Below, in pieces: positions 53,675-61,715 of a DNA stretch of 64,000 nt. The notes beneath the pieces are model-generated. The model saw only the letters and a list, made by a program, of their open reading frames with translations. It was not told where the DNA came from and searched no databases. The stretch is from an uncultured Marvinbryantia sp. Its GTDB lineage: Bacteria; Bacillota; Clostridia; Lachnospirales; Lachnospiraceae. The stretch is taken from assembly GCF_905201705.1 (NCBI RefSeq), contig NZ_CAJKOX010000007.1, positions 62,001 to 126,000 of the forward strand, in the 5' to 3' direction. Position 1 is the stretch's first letter; each line of letters starts with the position of its first letter. Made by a program: the position numbers and the translations under genes.

Positions 53675-54673
53675 ATGGCACAGGAAGAAAAGAAAAACAT
53701 GCCGTTTCTGCAGGTGGACGACCTTGTAGTGGAATATATGTCCGATGGGGAAGTGGTCCATGCGGTAAACGGAGTACATCTGACACTGGAGAGAGGAAAA
53801 ACACTGGGACTGGTAGGGGAGACCGGCGCCGGAAAGACGACCATCGCAAAGTCGATCCTGCGCATCCTGCCGGATGTTGGCTGTAAGATCAAAGAAGGAA
53901 AGGTACATCTGGACGGCAGGGAGCTTCTGAATCTGCCGGAGGTGGAGATGCGGAAAATCCGCGGAAATAATATCTCTATGATTTTCCAGGATCCGATGAC
54001 GGCGCTGAATCCGGTTATGAAGGTGGGCGATCAGATCGCAGAAGTAGTCCGTCTTCATTCAGAGCATGGGGACAAGGCACACGCTGCGGAGCGTGCAAAG
54101 GAGATGCTGGAGATCGTTGGAATCCCGGCGGACCGTTACGACGAATATCCGCACCAGTTTTCCGGCGGAATGAAGCAGCGTGTAGTGATCGCTATCGCGC
54201 TTGCATGTAACCCGGATCTGCTTCTTGCGGATGAGCCGACGACGGCGCTGGATGTGACGATCCAGGCGCAGGTGCTGGATCTGATCGCAGATCTGAGAGA
54301 GAAATATAATACCGCAATGCTGCTGATCACGCACGACCTTGGCGTTGTTGCGCAGGTGTGCGATAATGTTGCGGTTATCTATGCAGGCAGCATTGTAGAG
54401 TACGGTACGAAAGAGCAGATTTTTGATCATCCGTCTCATCCGTACACGAAGGGACTGTTTGCGGCAATCCCGGATATGAATGAGGATGAGGAATGGCTGC
54501 ATCCCATTGAGGGGCTTCCGCCGGATCCGACGAATCTGCCGCAGGGCTGCGCGTTCCATCCGCGCTGCAAATATGCGACGGACGCCTGTAAAAATGGCGC
54601 TGTTTCGATGGCAAAGACAGCAGACGGACATGATTGCCGCTGCTGCCGGTTGAATGAGATAAAGGAGGGATGA
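53675..54673 (+). CDS. Dpp/Opp-family ABC transporter ATPase, DppD type
   Basis: This is a 332-residue ATP-binding subunit with Walker A GETGAGKTT, signature FSGGMKQRV, and Walker B LLLADEPTTALD. The C-terminal oligo_HPY extension has three spaced cysteines (GCAFHPRCKYATDACKNG). It works as a heterodimer with the next gene product. GGGAGGAG precedes the start. Confidence 0.95.
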   Translation: MAQEEKKNMPFLQVDDLVVEYMSDGEVVHAVNGVHLTLERGKTLGLVGETGAGKTTIAKSILRILPDVGCKIKEGKVHLDGRELLNLPEVEMRKIRGNNISMIFQDPMTALNPVMKVGDQIAEVVRLHSEHGDKAHAAERAKEMLEIVGIPADRYDEYPHQFSGGMKQRVVIAIALACNPDLLLADEPTTALDVTIQAQVLDLIADLREKYNTAMLLITHDLGVVAQVCDNVAVIYAGSIVEYGTKEQIFDHPSHPYTKGLFAAIPDMNEDEEWLHPIEGLPPDPTNLPQGCAFHPRCKYATDACKNGAVSMAKTADGHDCRCCRLNEIKEG

Positions 54674-54675
54674 GT

Positions 54676-55626
54676 ATGCAGCCGGTAATAGAAGTGAAAA
54701 ATTTAAAGAAGTTTTTTACCACGCCCCGCGGAATGCTTCATGCAGTGGACGACGTGACATTTACCATTGAAAAGGGAAAGACGCTTGGCGTGGTGGGAGA
54801 ATCCGGATGCGGAAAATCCACCCTTGGCCGTACTATCATCCATCTGCATGAGAGCACCGGCGGACAGATTTTTCTGAACGGGCGCGACATTACAAAGCTG
54901 GACAAAAAGCAGCTCCGTGAGGCGCGTGAGAAGATGCAGATTATTTTCCAGGATCCGTACTCGTCTATTGATCCGCGAAAGACAATTGACGCGACGGTGC
55001 GCGAGCCGCTGAAGGTATCAAAGAAATTTACAAAGCAGCAGATAGAGGAAAAAACACAGGAGCTGATGGAGCTTGTAGGAATCGACGAGCGTCTGCGGAT
55101 GGCATATCCGCATGAGCTGGACGGCGGACGCCGCCAGAGAGTCGGCATTGCCCGCGCGCTCGCTCTGGATCCGGAGTTTGTGGTATGCGACGAGCCGGTG
55201 TCAGCGCTGGACGTATCCATCCAGGCGCAGGTACTTAACCTGTTGAAAAAGCTGCAGCAGGATAAAGGGCTCACCTACATGTTTGTAACGCACGATATGT
55301 CGGTTGTGCGTCATATTTCGGATGATATCTGCGTTATGTATCTGGGACAGATGGTGGAAAAATGTGAATCCAAAGAGCTGTTCCGTAATCCGATGCATCC
55401 GTATACCAGGGCACTGCTCTCCGCGATCCCGTCTGTGGATATCCACAATCCGATCAAGCGTGAGATTTTAAAGGGCGAGATCACCTCGCCGGTAAATCCG
55501 AAGCCGGGCTGCCGTTTTGCCGCGCGCTGCAAGTACGCGACAGAAGCGTGTCATCAGCCGCAGGTGCAGGAGGAAGTATCACCGGGACATTTTGTAACAT
55601 GCTGCAGAGTGCATGAGGTAAACTAA
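54676..55626 (+). CDS. Dpp/Opp-family ABC transporter ATPase, DppF type
   Basis: This is a 316-residue ATPase with Walker A GESGCGKST and Walker B FVVCDEPVSALD. The signature reads LDGGRRQR instead of LSGGQ/R, with Asp in place of the usual Ser. The C-terminal cysteine-spaced extension (GCRFAARCKYATEACHQ) matches that of the partner. ATG 54676 is seven bases after AAGGAGG; ATG 54670 overlaps the dppD stop but is too close to the RBS. Confidence 0.93.
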   Translation: MQPVIEVKNLKKFFTTPRGMLHAVDDVTFTIEKGKTLGVVGESGCGKSTLGRTIIHLHESTGGQIFLNGRDITKLDKKQLREAREKMQIIFQDPYSSIDPRKTIDATVREPLKVSKKFTKQQIEEKTQELMELVGIDERLRMAYPHELDGGRRQRVGIARALALDPEFVVCDEPVSALDVSIQAQVLNLLKKLQQDKGLTYMFVTHDMSVVRHISDDICVMYLGQMVEKCESKELFRNPMHPYTRALLSAIPSVDIHNPIKREILKGEITSPVNPKPGCRFAARCKYATEACHQPQVQEEVSPGHFVTCCRVHEVN

Positions 55627-55643
55627 ACAAAATAATATTTTTT

Positions 55644-55674
55644 CAGAGGCAGCTTCGTATCGAAACTGCCTCTG
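55644..55674. repeat. Stem-loop between convergent dppF and lacI-type genes
   Basis: A perfect 9-bp stem (55644-55652 with 55666-55674) contains an inner TTCG/CGAA pair. It has no T-run on the outer side in either direction, so it is not a standard intrinsic terminator; it may protect mRNA ends. Confidence 0.5.
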
Positions 55675-55688
55675 GCTGCAGATGGAAA

Positions 55689-56726
55689 TTACGGAGAAAA
55701 GATGAGACTGGTGTCCAGTATTTCATGCCGGACAGTGCCGCTGGTGATTTTTTCGATGATAAGGGATGCGCAGTGGCAGCCAACCTCATAATGGGAATGT
55801 ACGGTATAGCTGAGATTTTTCCAGAGTCTTATATTTAAAGGCCCCTCCGCAAGGCTGCCGATTTGGAGACGGGAGGTGCGGGCAGCTGCGCTGGCATAGA
55901 CTGCTTCTACATAAATGCCCCAACTGCAGAGGATCGCGTCGTTTTCGGACATAAAGGGAACCGTCTGCTGCATTATGGAAATCAGCTCGTCAAGAAAGCT
56001 GTAAAGGGATGAGGAAGCCCGACCATCCGGACTATTTCCCTTTAGATGATGGATTGTGCGGATATCCGCTGTTACATCCGGATGCAGGGACAGCGCGGCT
56101 TTTACTCCGGCTTCCCGTTCGCGCTCCTGGAGGGAATCCATATCCGGGCGCAGATAAAGAAGTCGTGACGCTCCATGCTCCAACAGATAGGAGGCATGAC
56201 AGTATGCGTCATTATAATAGTCAAAATCAACGGAGGAGATATCAACGCCGGCATGACGGCAGTCGAGGGCGACTGTTGGAATGTGGTATTTCGTCAGGAG
56301 CGCCTGGGTATCCGAAGGAATATCTGTTCCGTTTTCTCCAATGTAAATCAGTCCGTCAATCTTATGCTGAAGATAGCAGTATACATATTCCGGGAGATTG
56401 TCCTGGTGAATGGTATTTGAACAGAACAGGGCATTGTATTTTTGCCGTTCCAGACTGTCACGGATACCGTCGATCGTCTGGGAATAGCGGTGATGGGAAA
56501 GCGGATTGCTCATTACAATGCCAACGCAAAAGGTCTGTCGGGAGCGCAATGCTTTTGCAGCGCTGCTTGGGATATAATGCAGCTTTTTGGCTGCTTCCAG
56601 TACCTTCTGCGTTGTTGCAGCGGAAATCGTCTGATTGGGATTCTGATTTAATACGTATGAGACTGTCATGGCGGAAACGCCGGCCTCTTTTGCGATATCG
56701 CGGATAGTTGTTTTCTGGTGATTCAT
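55689..56726 (-). CDS. LacI-family transcriptional regulator
   Basis: This is a 345-residue repressor-type regulator. The N-terminal helix-turn-helix is TIRDIAKEAGVSAMTVSYVLN with a hinge helix (SSAAKALRSR). A periplasmic-binding-like ligand domain follows (TFCVGIVMSNPLSHHRYSQTIDGI; TVALDCRHAGVDISSVDFDYYNDA). It is divergent from the dehydrogenase operon, which it probably controls. Candidate operators with central CG lie at its own promoter and in the dehydrogenase leader. Confidence 0.93.
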   Translation of the reverse strand: MNHQKTTIRDIAKEAGVSAMTVSYVLNQNPNQTISAATTQKVLEAAKKLHYIPSSAAKALRSRQTFCVGIVMSNPLSHHRYSQTIDGIRDSLERQKYNALFCSNTIHQDNLPEYVYCYLQHKIDGLIYIGENGTDIPSDTQALLTKYHIPTVALDCRHAGVDISSVDFDYYNDAYCHASYLLEHGASRLLYLRPDMDSLQEREREAGVKAALSLHPDVTADIRTIHHLKGNSPDGRASSSLYSFLDELISIMQQTVPFMSENDAILCSWGIYVEAVYASAAARTSRLQIGSLAEGPLNIRLWKNLSYTVHSHYEVGCHCASLIIEKITSGTVRHEILDTSLIFSP

Positions 56727-56746
56727 AAAAATTCCTCATTTTTGAT

Positions 56747-56764
56747 TAATGTAACGATAAAGCA
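56747..56764 (-). promoter_or_regulatory. Candidate LacI operator O2 at the lacI promoter
   Basis: TAATGTAACGATAAAGCA shares the 11-base core TAACGATAAAG and the central CG with the better palindrome at 56931. It lies at the lacI start of transcription, so it suggests autoregulation. Confidence 0.5.
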
Positions 56765-56793
56765 ATTATAGCGGAGAAAATGAAAAATGTCTA
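56765..56793 (-). promoter_or_regulatory. Promoter of the LacI-family regulator
   Basis: On the minus strand, TAGACA (56788-56793), 17 bases, TATAAT (56765-56770). Confidence 0.82.
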
Positions 56794-56865
56794 TCCGGCA
56801 TCCATAAAAATGCAGTATGGATATTATATACAAAAATACAGAAGCAGAATTGTCAAAAATTACAA

Positions 56866-56894
56866 TTGAAAATTAATTTAATTTATTATATACT
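56866..56894 (+). promoter_or_regulatory. Promoter of the dehydrogenase operon; spacer is an AT-rich operator candidate
   Basis: TTGAAA (56866-56871), 17 bases, TATACT (56889-56894). The whole spacer is ATTAATTTAATTTATTA, carrying the core shared with the pgi and ROK promoters. A repressor bound here would block RNA polymerase directly. Confidence 0.72.
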
Positions 56895-56930
56895 GTAAAT
56901 ATCCTTTAAGGGATTTTTATTTTACCCAAA

Positions 56931-56948
56931 TACTTTAACGATAAAGTA
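56931..56948 (+). promoter_or_regulatory. Candidate LacI operator O1
   Basis: TACTTTA and TAAAGTA form a 7-base inverted repeat around ACGA (56931-56948). A central CG is typical of LacI-family operators. It lies in the leader of the dehydrogenase operon, about 30 bases after the expected transcription start. Confidence 0.6.
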
Positions 56949-56971
56949 ACAAGATATTAGGAGGAATAAGT

Positions 56972-57985
56972 ATGATTCTGAACAAGAAAATAGTGGCAGA
57001 GGAACCGGGCAGGGTCGAGGTCGTGGAAGATACGCTGGATGAGAGTGCTCTGCAGGATAATGAGATTCTGGTTAAAAAGAAATATTCTCTGGTCAGCGCC
57101 GGAACGGAGTCAGCGTGCATTACCGGAAAGGAATTATGGTTTTCTCTGCCGGGGACGCTGGGCTACAGCGCGGTAGGTGAAATTACAGCGGCAGGTGACA
57201 GAGCAAAGAAGTATCAGGTGGGAGACATTGTTTACTTCCAGGGAAAACACAGTGCGTATGAGATCATAGACGAAAAGGACGTATTGCTGAAGGTTTCCGA
57301 TATTGAACATCTGGAATATATTCCTTTTCTGCGTATGGCAGCGATTTCTTCTTCTGCAGTGAGAGCGTCAGAGATTGAATTCGGAGATTTTGTTCTGGTA
57401 GTTGGACAGGGGCTGATTGGTCTGATGGCAATGCAGCTTGCGAGGCTTCAGGGAGCGAGAGTGCTGGTATCGGATACCTCTGCAAAGCGCCTTGCACTGG
57501 CAAAGGAGCTTGGGGCCGATTATACGCTGAATCCTGCTGCGGATGATATGGGCGCTGCGATCAGCGAAATAACAAAAGGAACAAAGGTGGATACGCTGAT
57601 CGATGCTACGGGAAGTTCTAAAGTTATCTGCGATAATCTGCAGCATGTAAAAATAGGAGGGGAAGCGATTCTTCTTGGTTCCCCGCGGGCGCCTTATGAA
57701 GCAAATGTTACACAGATATTCCAGTATATTCATCAGTTCCGATATCGCATTGACGTAAAAGGAGCGCATGAATCCCGCTATCCGAAATATCATACGCCTT
57801 ATGTTAAGCATTCGACGCAGCGGACTCTTGAAATATTGTTGGATTTTCTCAGGACGGGACGATTCCAGGTGGCGCCTATGCTGACGCAGCTGCTTCCGCC
57901 GCAGAAGGCCCCGGAGGTATACCGGCATCTGGCAAAGGGAGACGAGGATTATCTTGGCATTGTATATGATTGGACAAAGGATTGA
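56972..57985 (+). CDS. Medium-chain dehydrogenase/reductase without the usual zinc ligands
   Basis: This 337-residue protein has a GroES-like N-terminal domain (NEILVKKKYSLVSAGTESACITG) and a Rossmann domain (VLVVGQGLIGLMAMQLARLQGARVLVSD). The usual catalytic-zinc pattern (Cys in CGTD, His in GHE) is absent: SAGTE and GTLGYS stand there instead. It resembles threonine-dehydrogenase-like or bidomain oxidoreductase relatives that work beside Gfo/Idh dehydrogenases on sugars. AGGAGGAA precedes the start. The substrate is unknown. Confidence 0.82.
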   Translation: MILNKKIVAEEPGRVEVVEDTLDESALQDNEILVKKKYSLVSAGTESACITGKELWFSLPGTLGYSAVGEITAAGDRAKKYQVGDIVYFQGKHSAYEIIDEKDVLLKVSDIEHLEYIPFLRMAAISSSAVRASEIEFGDFVLVVGQGLIGLMAMQLARLQGARVLVSDTSAKRLALAKELGADYTLNPAADDMGAAISEITKGTKVDTLIDATGSSKVICDNLQHVKIGGEAILLGSPRAPYEANVTQIFQYIHQFRYRIDVKGAHESRYPKYHTPYVKHSTQRTLEILLDFLRTGRFQVAPMLTQLLPPQKAPEVYRHLAKGDEDYLGIVYDWTKD

Positions 57986-58006
57986 GGCGAAAGAGAGGAA
58001 AACAGA

Positions 58007-59086
58007 ATGGGAAAATTAAGGGCAGGGATCATCGGCACGGGAATAGCGACCGGGATTTCTTATGCACATTATATTGGCTATCAGAAATCAGAGTGCGCGT
58101 ATGTGACGGCGGTTTATAACAGGAGAACGGAATCGGCGGAAGCATGGTGCCGAAAATATGGGATTGAGGGAGTAAAGGTGTGTCGTTCTCTGGAAGATTT
58201 TTTTAAGGAAGTAGATATTGTCAGTATTTGCACGCCAAATGATACGCATGTGCAATACATAAAAGAATGTCTGAAAGCTGGAAAGCACGTACTTTGTGAA
58301 AAACCTGTAGGGGCGGGGGAGGAGAAACTGGCTGATTTAGAAAAAGAATGCCGGAAAGCAGGGGGCGTGCAGATGGTGGATTTCAATTATCGAAAAATAC
58401 CGGGAATCCATTTTCTGAGTGAAATTAATAAACAGGGCGCGCTGGGAGAGATTGTTTTATACCGCCATACGATGGGAGCCGGACGGCTGGCAAATGAAAT
58501 GGTCGGCTTTGAGTGGCGGATGGACCGCAAATGTTCCGGGAGCGGCTCTCTTGGAGATTTTGGCTCTCATATTTTGGATACCATGCTTTTTATTACCGGA
58601 AAAAGACCGGAGGATATCTGCTGCAGTCAGTCGATGGAAAAGATACAGATAAAAGAACGGATGTGCAATGGAATCTCAAGAGCTGTGGAAAATGACGACT
58701 GCGCCGTTGTACAGGGAGTGTTGGGAAAAGAAACGTTATTTACCTTTTTTACGAGCCGCGTGGGGGGTCTTGGAAACAGGCTCGAAATAATTGGCACAAA
58801 AGCGATTGCCTCCTTTTCTATGGACAAACCATATGAAGTGCTGCTGGAGATAAGGGAGCCGGGCGCAGGCTTTAGCGGCCTTATGAAGGTTTGCACAGCG
58901 GAGGGCGGAGAAATAGAAAAGTTTCTGACGGAAGCGCCGAACGCAATGGCAGCGGCGTGCAGCTGTAATGCAGCGGATTTTGCAAAGCATGCGGCAGAAA
59001 GAAGGGATGCGGCTGCGTCGCTGATTTATGGAATTCGGGTGGAAAGGGTGCTGGATGAGATGGATAAAAAGGCTGTATGCCTTTAA
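58007..59086 (+). CDS. Gfo/Idh/MocA-family oxidoreductase (second copy in window)
   Basis: This is a 359-residue dehydrogenase with an N-terminal Rossmann fold (LRAGIIGTGIATGIS), the signature CEKPVGAGEE, and the substrate-domain motif GSGSLGDFGSHILDT. It is not close to the copy at 11810. It begins 21 bases after the MDR gene, so the two probably act in sequence on one sugar or cyclitol. Confidence 0.9.
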   Translation: MGKLRAGIIGTGIATGISYAHYIGYQKSECAYVTAVYNRRTESAEAWCRKYGIEGVKVCRSLEDFFKEVDIVSICTPNDTHVQYIKECLKAGKHVLCEKPVGAGEEKLADLEKECRKAGGVQMVDFNYRKIPGIHFLSEINKQGALGEIVLYRHTMGAGRLANEMVGFEWRMDRKCSGSGSLGDFGSHILDTMLFITGKRPEDICCSQSMEKIQIKERMCNGISRAVENDDCAVVQGVLGKETLFTFFTSRVGGLGNRLEIIGTKAIASFSMDKPYEVLLEIREPGAGFSGLMKVCTAEGGEIEKFLTEAPNAMAAACSCNAADFAKHAAERRDAAASLIYGIRVERVLDEMDKKAVCL

Positions 59087-59108
59087 AAAATGAAAGGAGA
59101 ACAACAAT

Positions 59109-60665
59109 ATGAAAAAAAGAACAATGACAGTGGTACTGGCGGGGATCCTGGCGGCAGCGCTTGGCTTAAGTGCGGGCGCGGCGGATAATGCGGGGATCGC
59201 GGACGGAGTGTTAGATGTGGGATATGGGGCTGCGATCGACACGCTGACGCCGTTTCGCTCAAACGTGGCGAATGACGCGCCCTACATGATTAACCTGTAT
59301 GAGTCGCTTGGATTGACAAATTCTGATGGGGAGCTGGAGCTGTGGGTCGCAAAGAGCTGGACTACAGAGGATTATTTTACCTATGATATTGAAATTTACG
59401 ATTACGTGACGGATTCAGCGGGAAACAATATCACAGCGGATGATATTGTATGGTTTATTGAGGAAGCAAAAACGCGCGGTTTGAAACCCTGCTTTACAAA
59501 GGTTGAGAGTGTGGAAAAAACAGGCGATTATACGATCCGGCTGAAGATGAATACAAATATGATCGGATCATTTGATGCGGTAATGCTGGCAACGTTTGCT
59601 GTTTCGAAGGATGCGTTTCTGGCAAGTGAAAATGAATTTGCCACACAGGCGGTTACGACATCTGCTTATGAAGTAACGGAGTTTGTTGCTTCTGCAACAC
59701 TGAAGTTTGAGCGGCGCGATGATTACTGGCAGGATATTGAGCTGCTCCCAAAGGCTGTCCGGCCGCAGGTGCAGAGCTGCAAATATCATATCATAACAGA
59801 GGCCTCCCAGATGGGAATTGCTTTGGAGACAAATGTGATTGACGTGGCGATTCAGATGGATAACAGTACGGCAATTCAGTTTATAGACAATCCCGATTTT
59901 CATGTGGAGATTACGGATGGAACGAAGGGATGGACGCTGTTTTTTTCAGGCTCGGAAGAACGTCCGGCAGGAAGAGACGAAAAGCTCTGCCAGGCGATCT
60001 GCTATGCGATTGATACGGAGGCTATGGTGGTGGGTCTGTGCAACAGCGCCGAATATGGGGATGTGATGGCGGATCCCTGCGGACAGGGGCTGATCGGTTT
60101 TGATCCGGAGTGGAAAAACGAGGATTATTACTCCTATAATCCGGAAAAGGCGAAAGAAATTCTGGCAGAATCCGATTATAATGGTGAAACGTTAAGTATT
60201 CTTTGTTCGTCCGAGACTTTTAACCAGCGTATGGCACAGATGATCCAGGCATATTGCGGAGCGGTTGGAATTAATGTAGAGCTGAACAGTCTGGATATCG
60301 CGGGCGTTATGGCAATCCGTCTGGATGGAAGTCAGTATGATATGTTTATCAATACGATTCAGGGACCGTTTCTGGCGGATCACTGGTCTATACGATATGA
60401 TCCGGCAGCATATTCCACCGGGGATGGAACAAGCAGACATGACTATGAGCTTGCGGAGCTGCTTTATAAAACCTGGACGGTAGAAGGTTATACAAAAGAG
60501 AATATTGATGAGGTACACGATTATCTGAGAGATCATGCGATTGCTTACGGACTGATCAATCCAAAGATTTTTACTGTATGGAATAACGAGTGCGGGTTGG
60601 AAGAAGAGGTAATTGAAACATTGGGTTACATTGCGCCCACAGCATCAAAATGGACAATTTTTTAG
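59109..60665 (+). CDS. Orphan family 5 substrate-binding protein, paralogue of the one at 50216
   Basis: This is a 518-residue secreted binding protein. The signal peptide is KKRTMTVVLAGILAAALGLSAGAA with no lipobox cysteine. The mature start DGVLDVGYGAAIDTLTPF and much of the length match the protein encoded at 50216 (for example DSAGNxITAxDIVWF and the C-terminal GYIxPTASxWT). No permease or ATPase gene follows; a terminator does. It probably feeds the DppBCDF system upstream with a related ligand. Confidence 0.88.
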   Translation: MKKRTMTVVLAGILAAALGLSAGAADNAGIADGVLDVGYGAAIDTLTPFRSNVANDAPYMINLYESLGLTNSDGELELWVAKSWTTEDYFTYDIEIYDYVTDSAGNNITADDIVWFIEEAKTRGLKPCFTKVESVEKTGDYTIRLKMNTNMIGSFDAVMLATFAVSKDAFLASENEFATQAVTTSAYEVTEFVASATLKFERRDDYWQDIELLPKAVRPQVQSCKYHIITEASQMGIALETNVIDVAIQMDNSTAIQFIDNPDFHVEITDGTKGWTLFFSGSEERPAGRDEKLCQAICYAIDTEAMVVGLCNSAEYGDVMADPCGQGLIGFDPEWKNEDYYSYNPEKAKEILAESDYNGETLSILCSSETFNQRMAQMIQAYCGAVGINVELNSLDIAGVMAIRLDGSQYDMFINTIQGPFLADHWSIRYDPAAYSTGDGTSRHDYELAELLYKTWTVEGYTKENIDEVHDYLRDHAIAYGLINPKIFTVWNNECGLEEEVIETLGYIAPTASKWTIF

Positions 60666-60698
60666 AAAAATTCGTAATACAAAAAATAAATTACAAAA

Positions 60699-60727
60699 GG
60701 CTCAGTCGGTTGCGGCTGAGCCTTTTT
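60699..60727 (+). terminator. Intrinsic terminator after the second binding protein
   Basis: A stem of seven base pairs (60699-60705 with 60716-60722), extended by two more after a mismatch, is followed by TTTTT. Confidence 0.9.
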
Positions 60728-60775
60728 GAAGAGGTAATTGTGAGAATAGCGAGCGGTATTTCATAATGTTGTATC

Positions 60776-60804
60776 TTGACATTACAGAACATATGTTCTA
60801 TAAT
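60776..60804 (+). promoter_or_regulatory. Perfect consensus promoter with a LexA box in its spacer
   Basis: TTGACA (60776-60781), exactly 17 bases, TATAAT (60799-60804). Between them, AGAACATATGTTCT (60786-60799) is a perfect 14-base palindrome that matches the Firmicutes LexA/DinR consensus GAAC-N4-GTTC. A strong promoter held off by LexA is the classic arrangement for a damage-inducible gene. Confidence 0.85.
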
Positions 60805-60849
60805 AAAGATGAAATAAAAAATATTATATAAAAATTGGGAGGAATGATG

Positions 60850-61662
60850 ATGGAGAAAGAGTACTCACCGGAAGGGTATTTGTATAAAGATGCATATTTG
60901 GGCAACAAAGATTCCTATCAAAGTAAAATAAATTACCTAGCCAAAATGGCACAGCCAGAGGAATGGGATTATCCCGGAGTTAATCAGAGCAAAGATCATT
61001 TTATTCTGAAGAACTATATCCTATATACTTATGATCAAGTAAGATATGAAGGGAAAATAGGGATATCTTCAGATGGAAATAGTATGTGTTTTAACACGGG
61101 ACTCCAAACTGTGAATGGAAATGATATATATGCATATTTTGTTAAAAATCTGAGTCCTGCTGCTCGCGAAGGACAGGATTGGTATTTTATTGGATTTAAT
61201 CAGGGAGTCGATTCTAGAATGAAGTGTTTCAGCAACCTTCCGGAGATTGCAAATTATTTTACAAATCCAGCGGATTTTATTTATGACAGATCATTGGAAC
61301 TGATTATGGATTATGATCATATCATTGATGATAATTATGACAGGTTTGTGGACATTGGATATACTGATAAACATGTGATAAAAGCACTTCTGATGAGTGC
61401 AACTGTCAGCATTAAAGAGAAGATAAAAAGAAACTATAAGCTGGCAATACCACAGTACTTTACTGATAAAGGGACAAGAGAATCAAAGATACAGCTTTTA
61501 TTGCCGTTATTTTTAAAAGGAAATAATATGCATGCGGATTTAGCCTTGGTTGTTGACAAAACACAGCATAATTATATTGGAAAAACAATTCTTACATTAG
61601 AATGGGCATATGTAAACTCCAGAAGGATAGTTAAACCAGATGTTGATTGGTTAAAAATTTAG
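60850..61662 (+). CDS. DUF3825-like protein, probably SOS-regulated, function unknown
   Basis: This is a 270-residue, probably cytoplasmic protein with no signal peptide or TM. It resembles the DUF3825 family through GNSMCFNTGLQTVNGNDIYAYF-like and WYFIGF stretches; this recognition is by eye. The C-terminal half contains KIQLLLPLFLKGNNMHADLALVVDK. Base composition is visibly AT-richer than in neighbouring genes, with many AAA/ATA/TTA codons, which suggests transfer. GGGAGGA lies six bases before ATG 60850; ATG 60847 or 60844 are alternatives. The promoter carries a LexA box, so a role in DNA damage or defence is inferred. Confidence 0.7.
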   Translation: MEKEYSPEGYLYKDAYLGNKDSYQSKINYLAKMAQPEEWDYPGVNQSKDHFILKNYILYTYDQVRYEGKIGISSDGNSMCFNTGLQTVNGNDIYAYFVKNLSPAAREGQDWYFIGFNQGVDSRMKCFSNLPEIANYFTNPADFIYDRSLELIMDYDHIIDDNYDRFVDIGYTDKHVIKALLMSATVSIKEKIKRNYKLAIPQYFTDKGTRESKIQLLLPLFLKGNNMHADLALVVDKTQHNYIGKTILTLEWAYVNSRRIVKPDVDWLKI

Positions 61663-61680
61663 CTTTTTTCAACTTTGGGG

Positions 61681-61709
61681 TTGTAAAGTGATTTAAATTT
61701 GTGTATAAT
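61681..61709 (+). promoter_or_regulatory. Promoter not followed by a recognisable gene
   Basis: TTGTAA (61681-61686), 17 bases, TATAAT (61704-61709) with TG upstream. The next plus-strand signal is a terminator at 61811, and no protein gene lies between. Confidence 0.7.
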
Positions 61710-61715
61710 AAAAAT

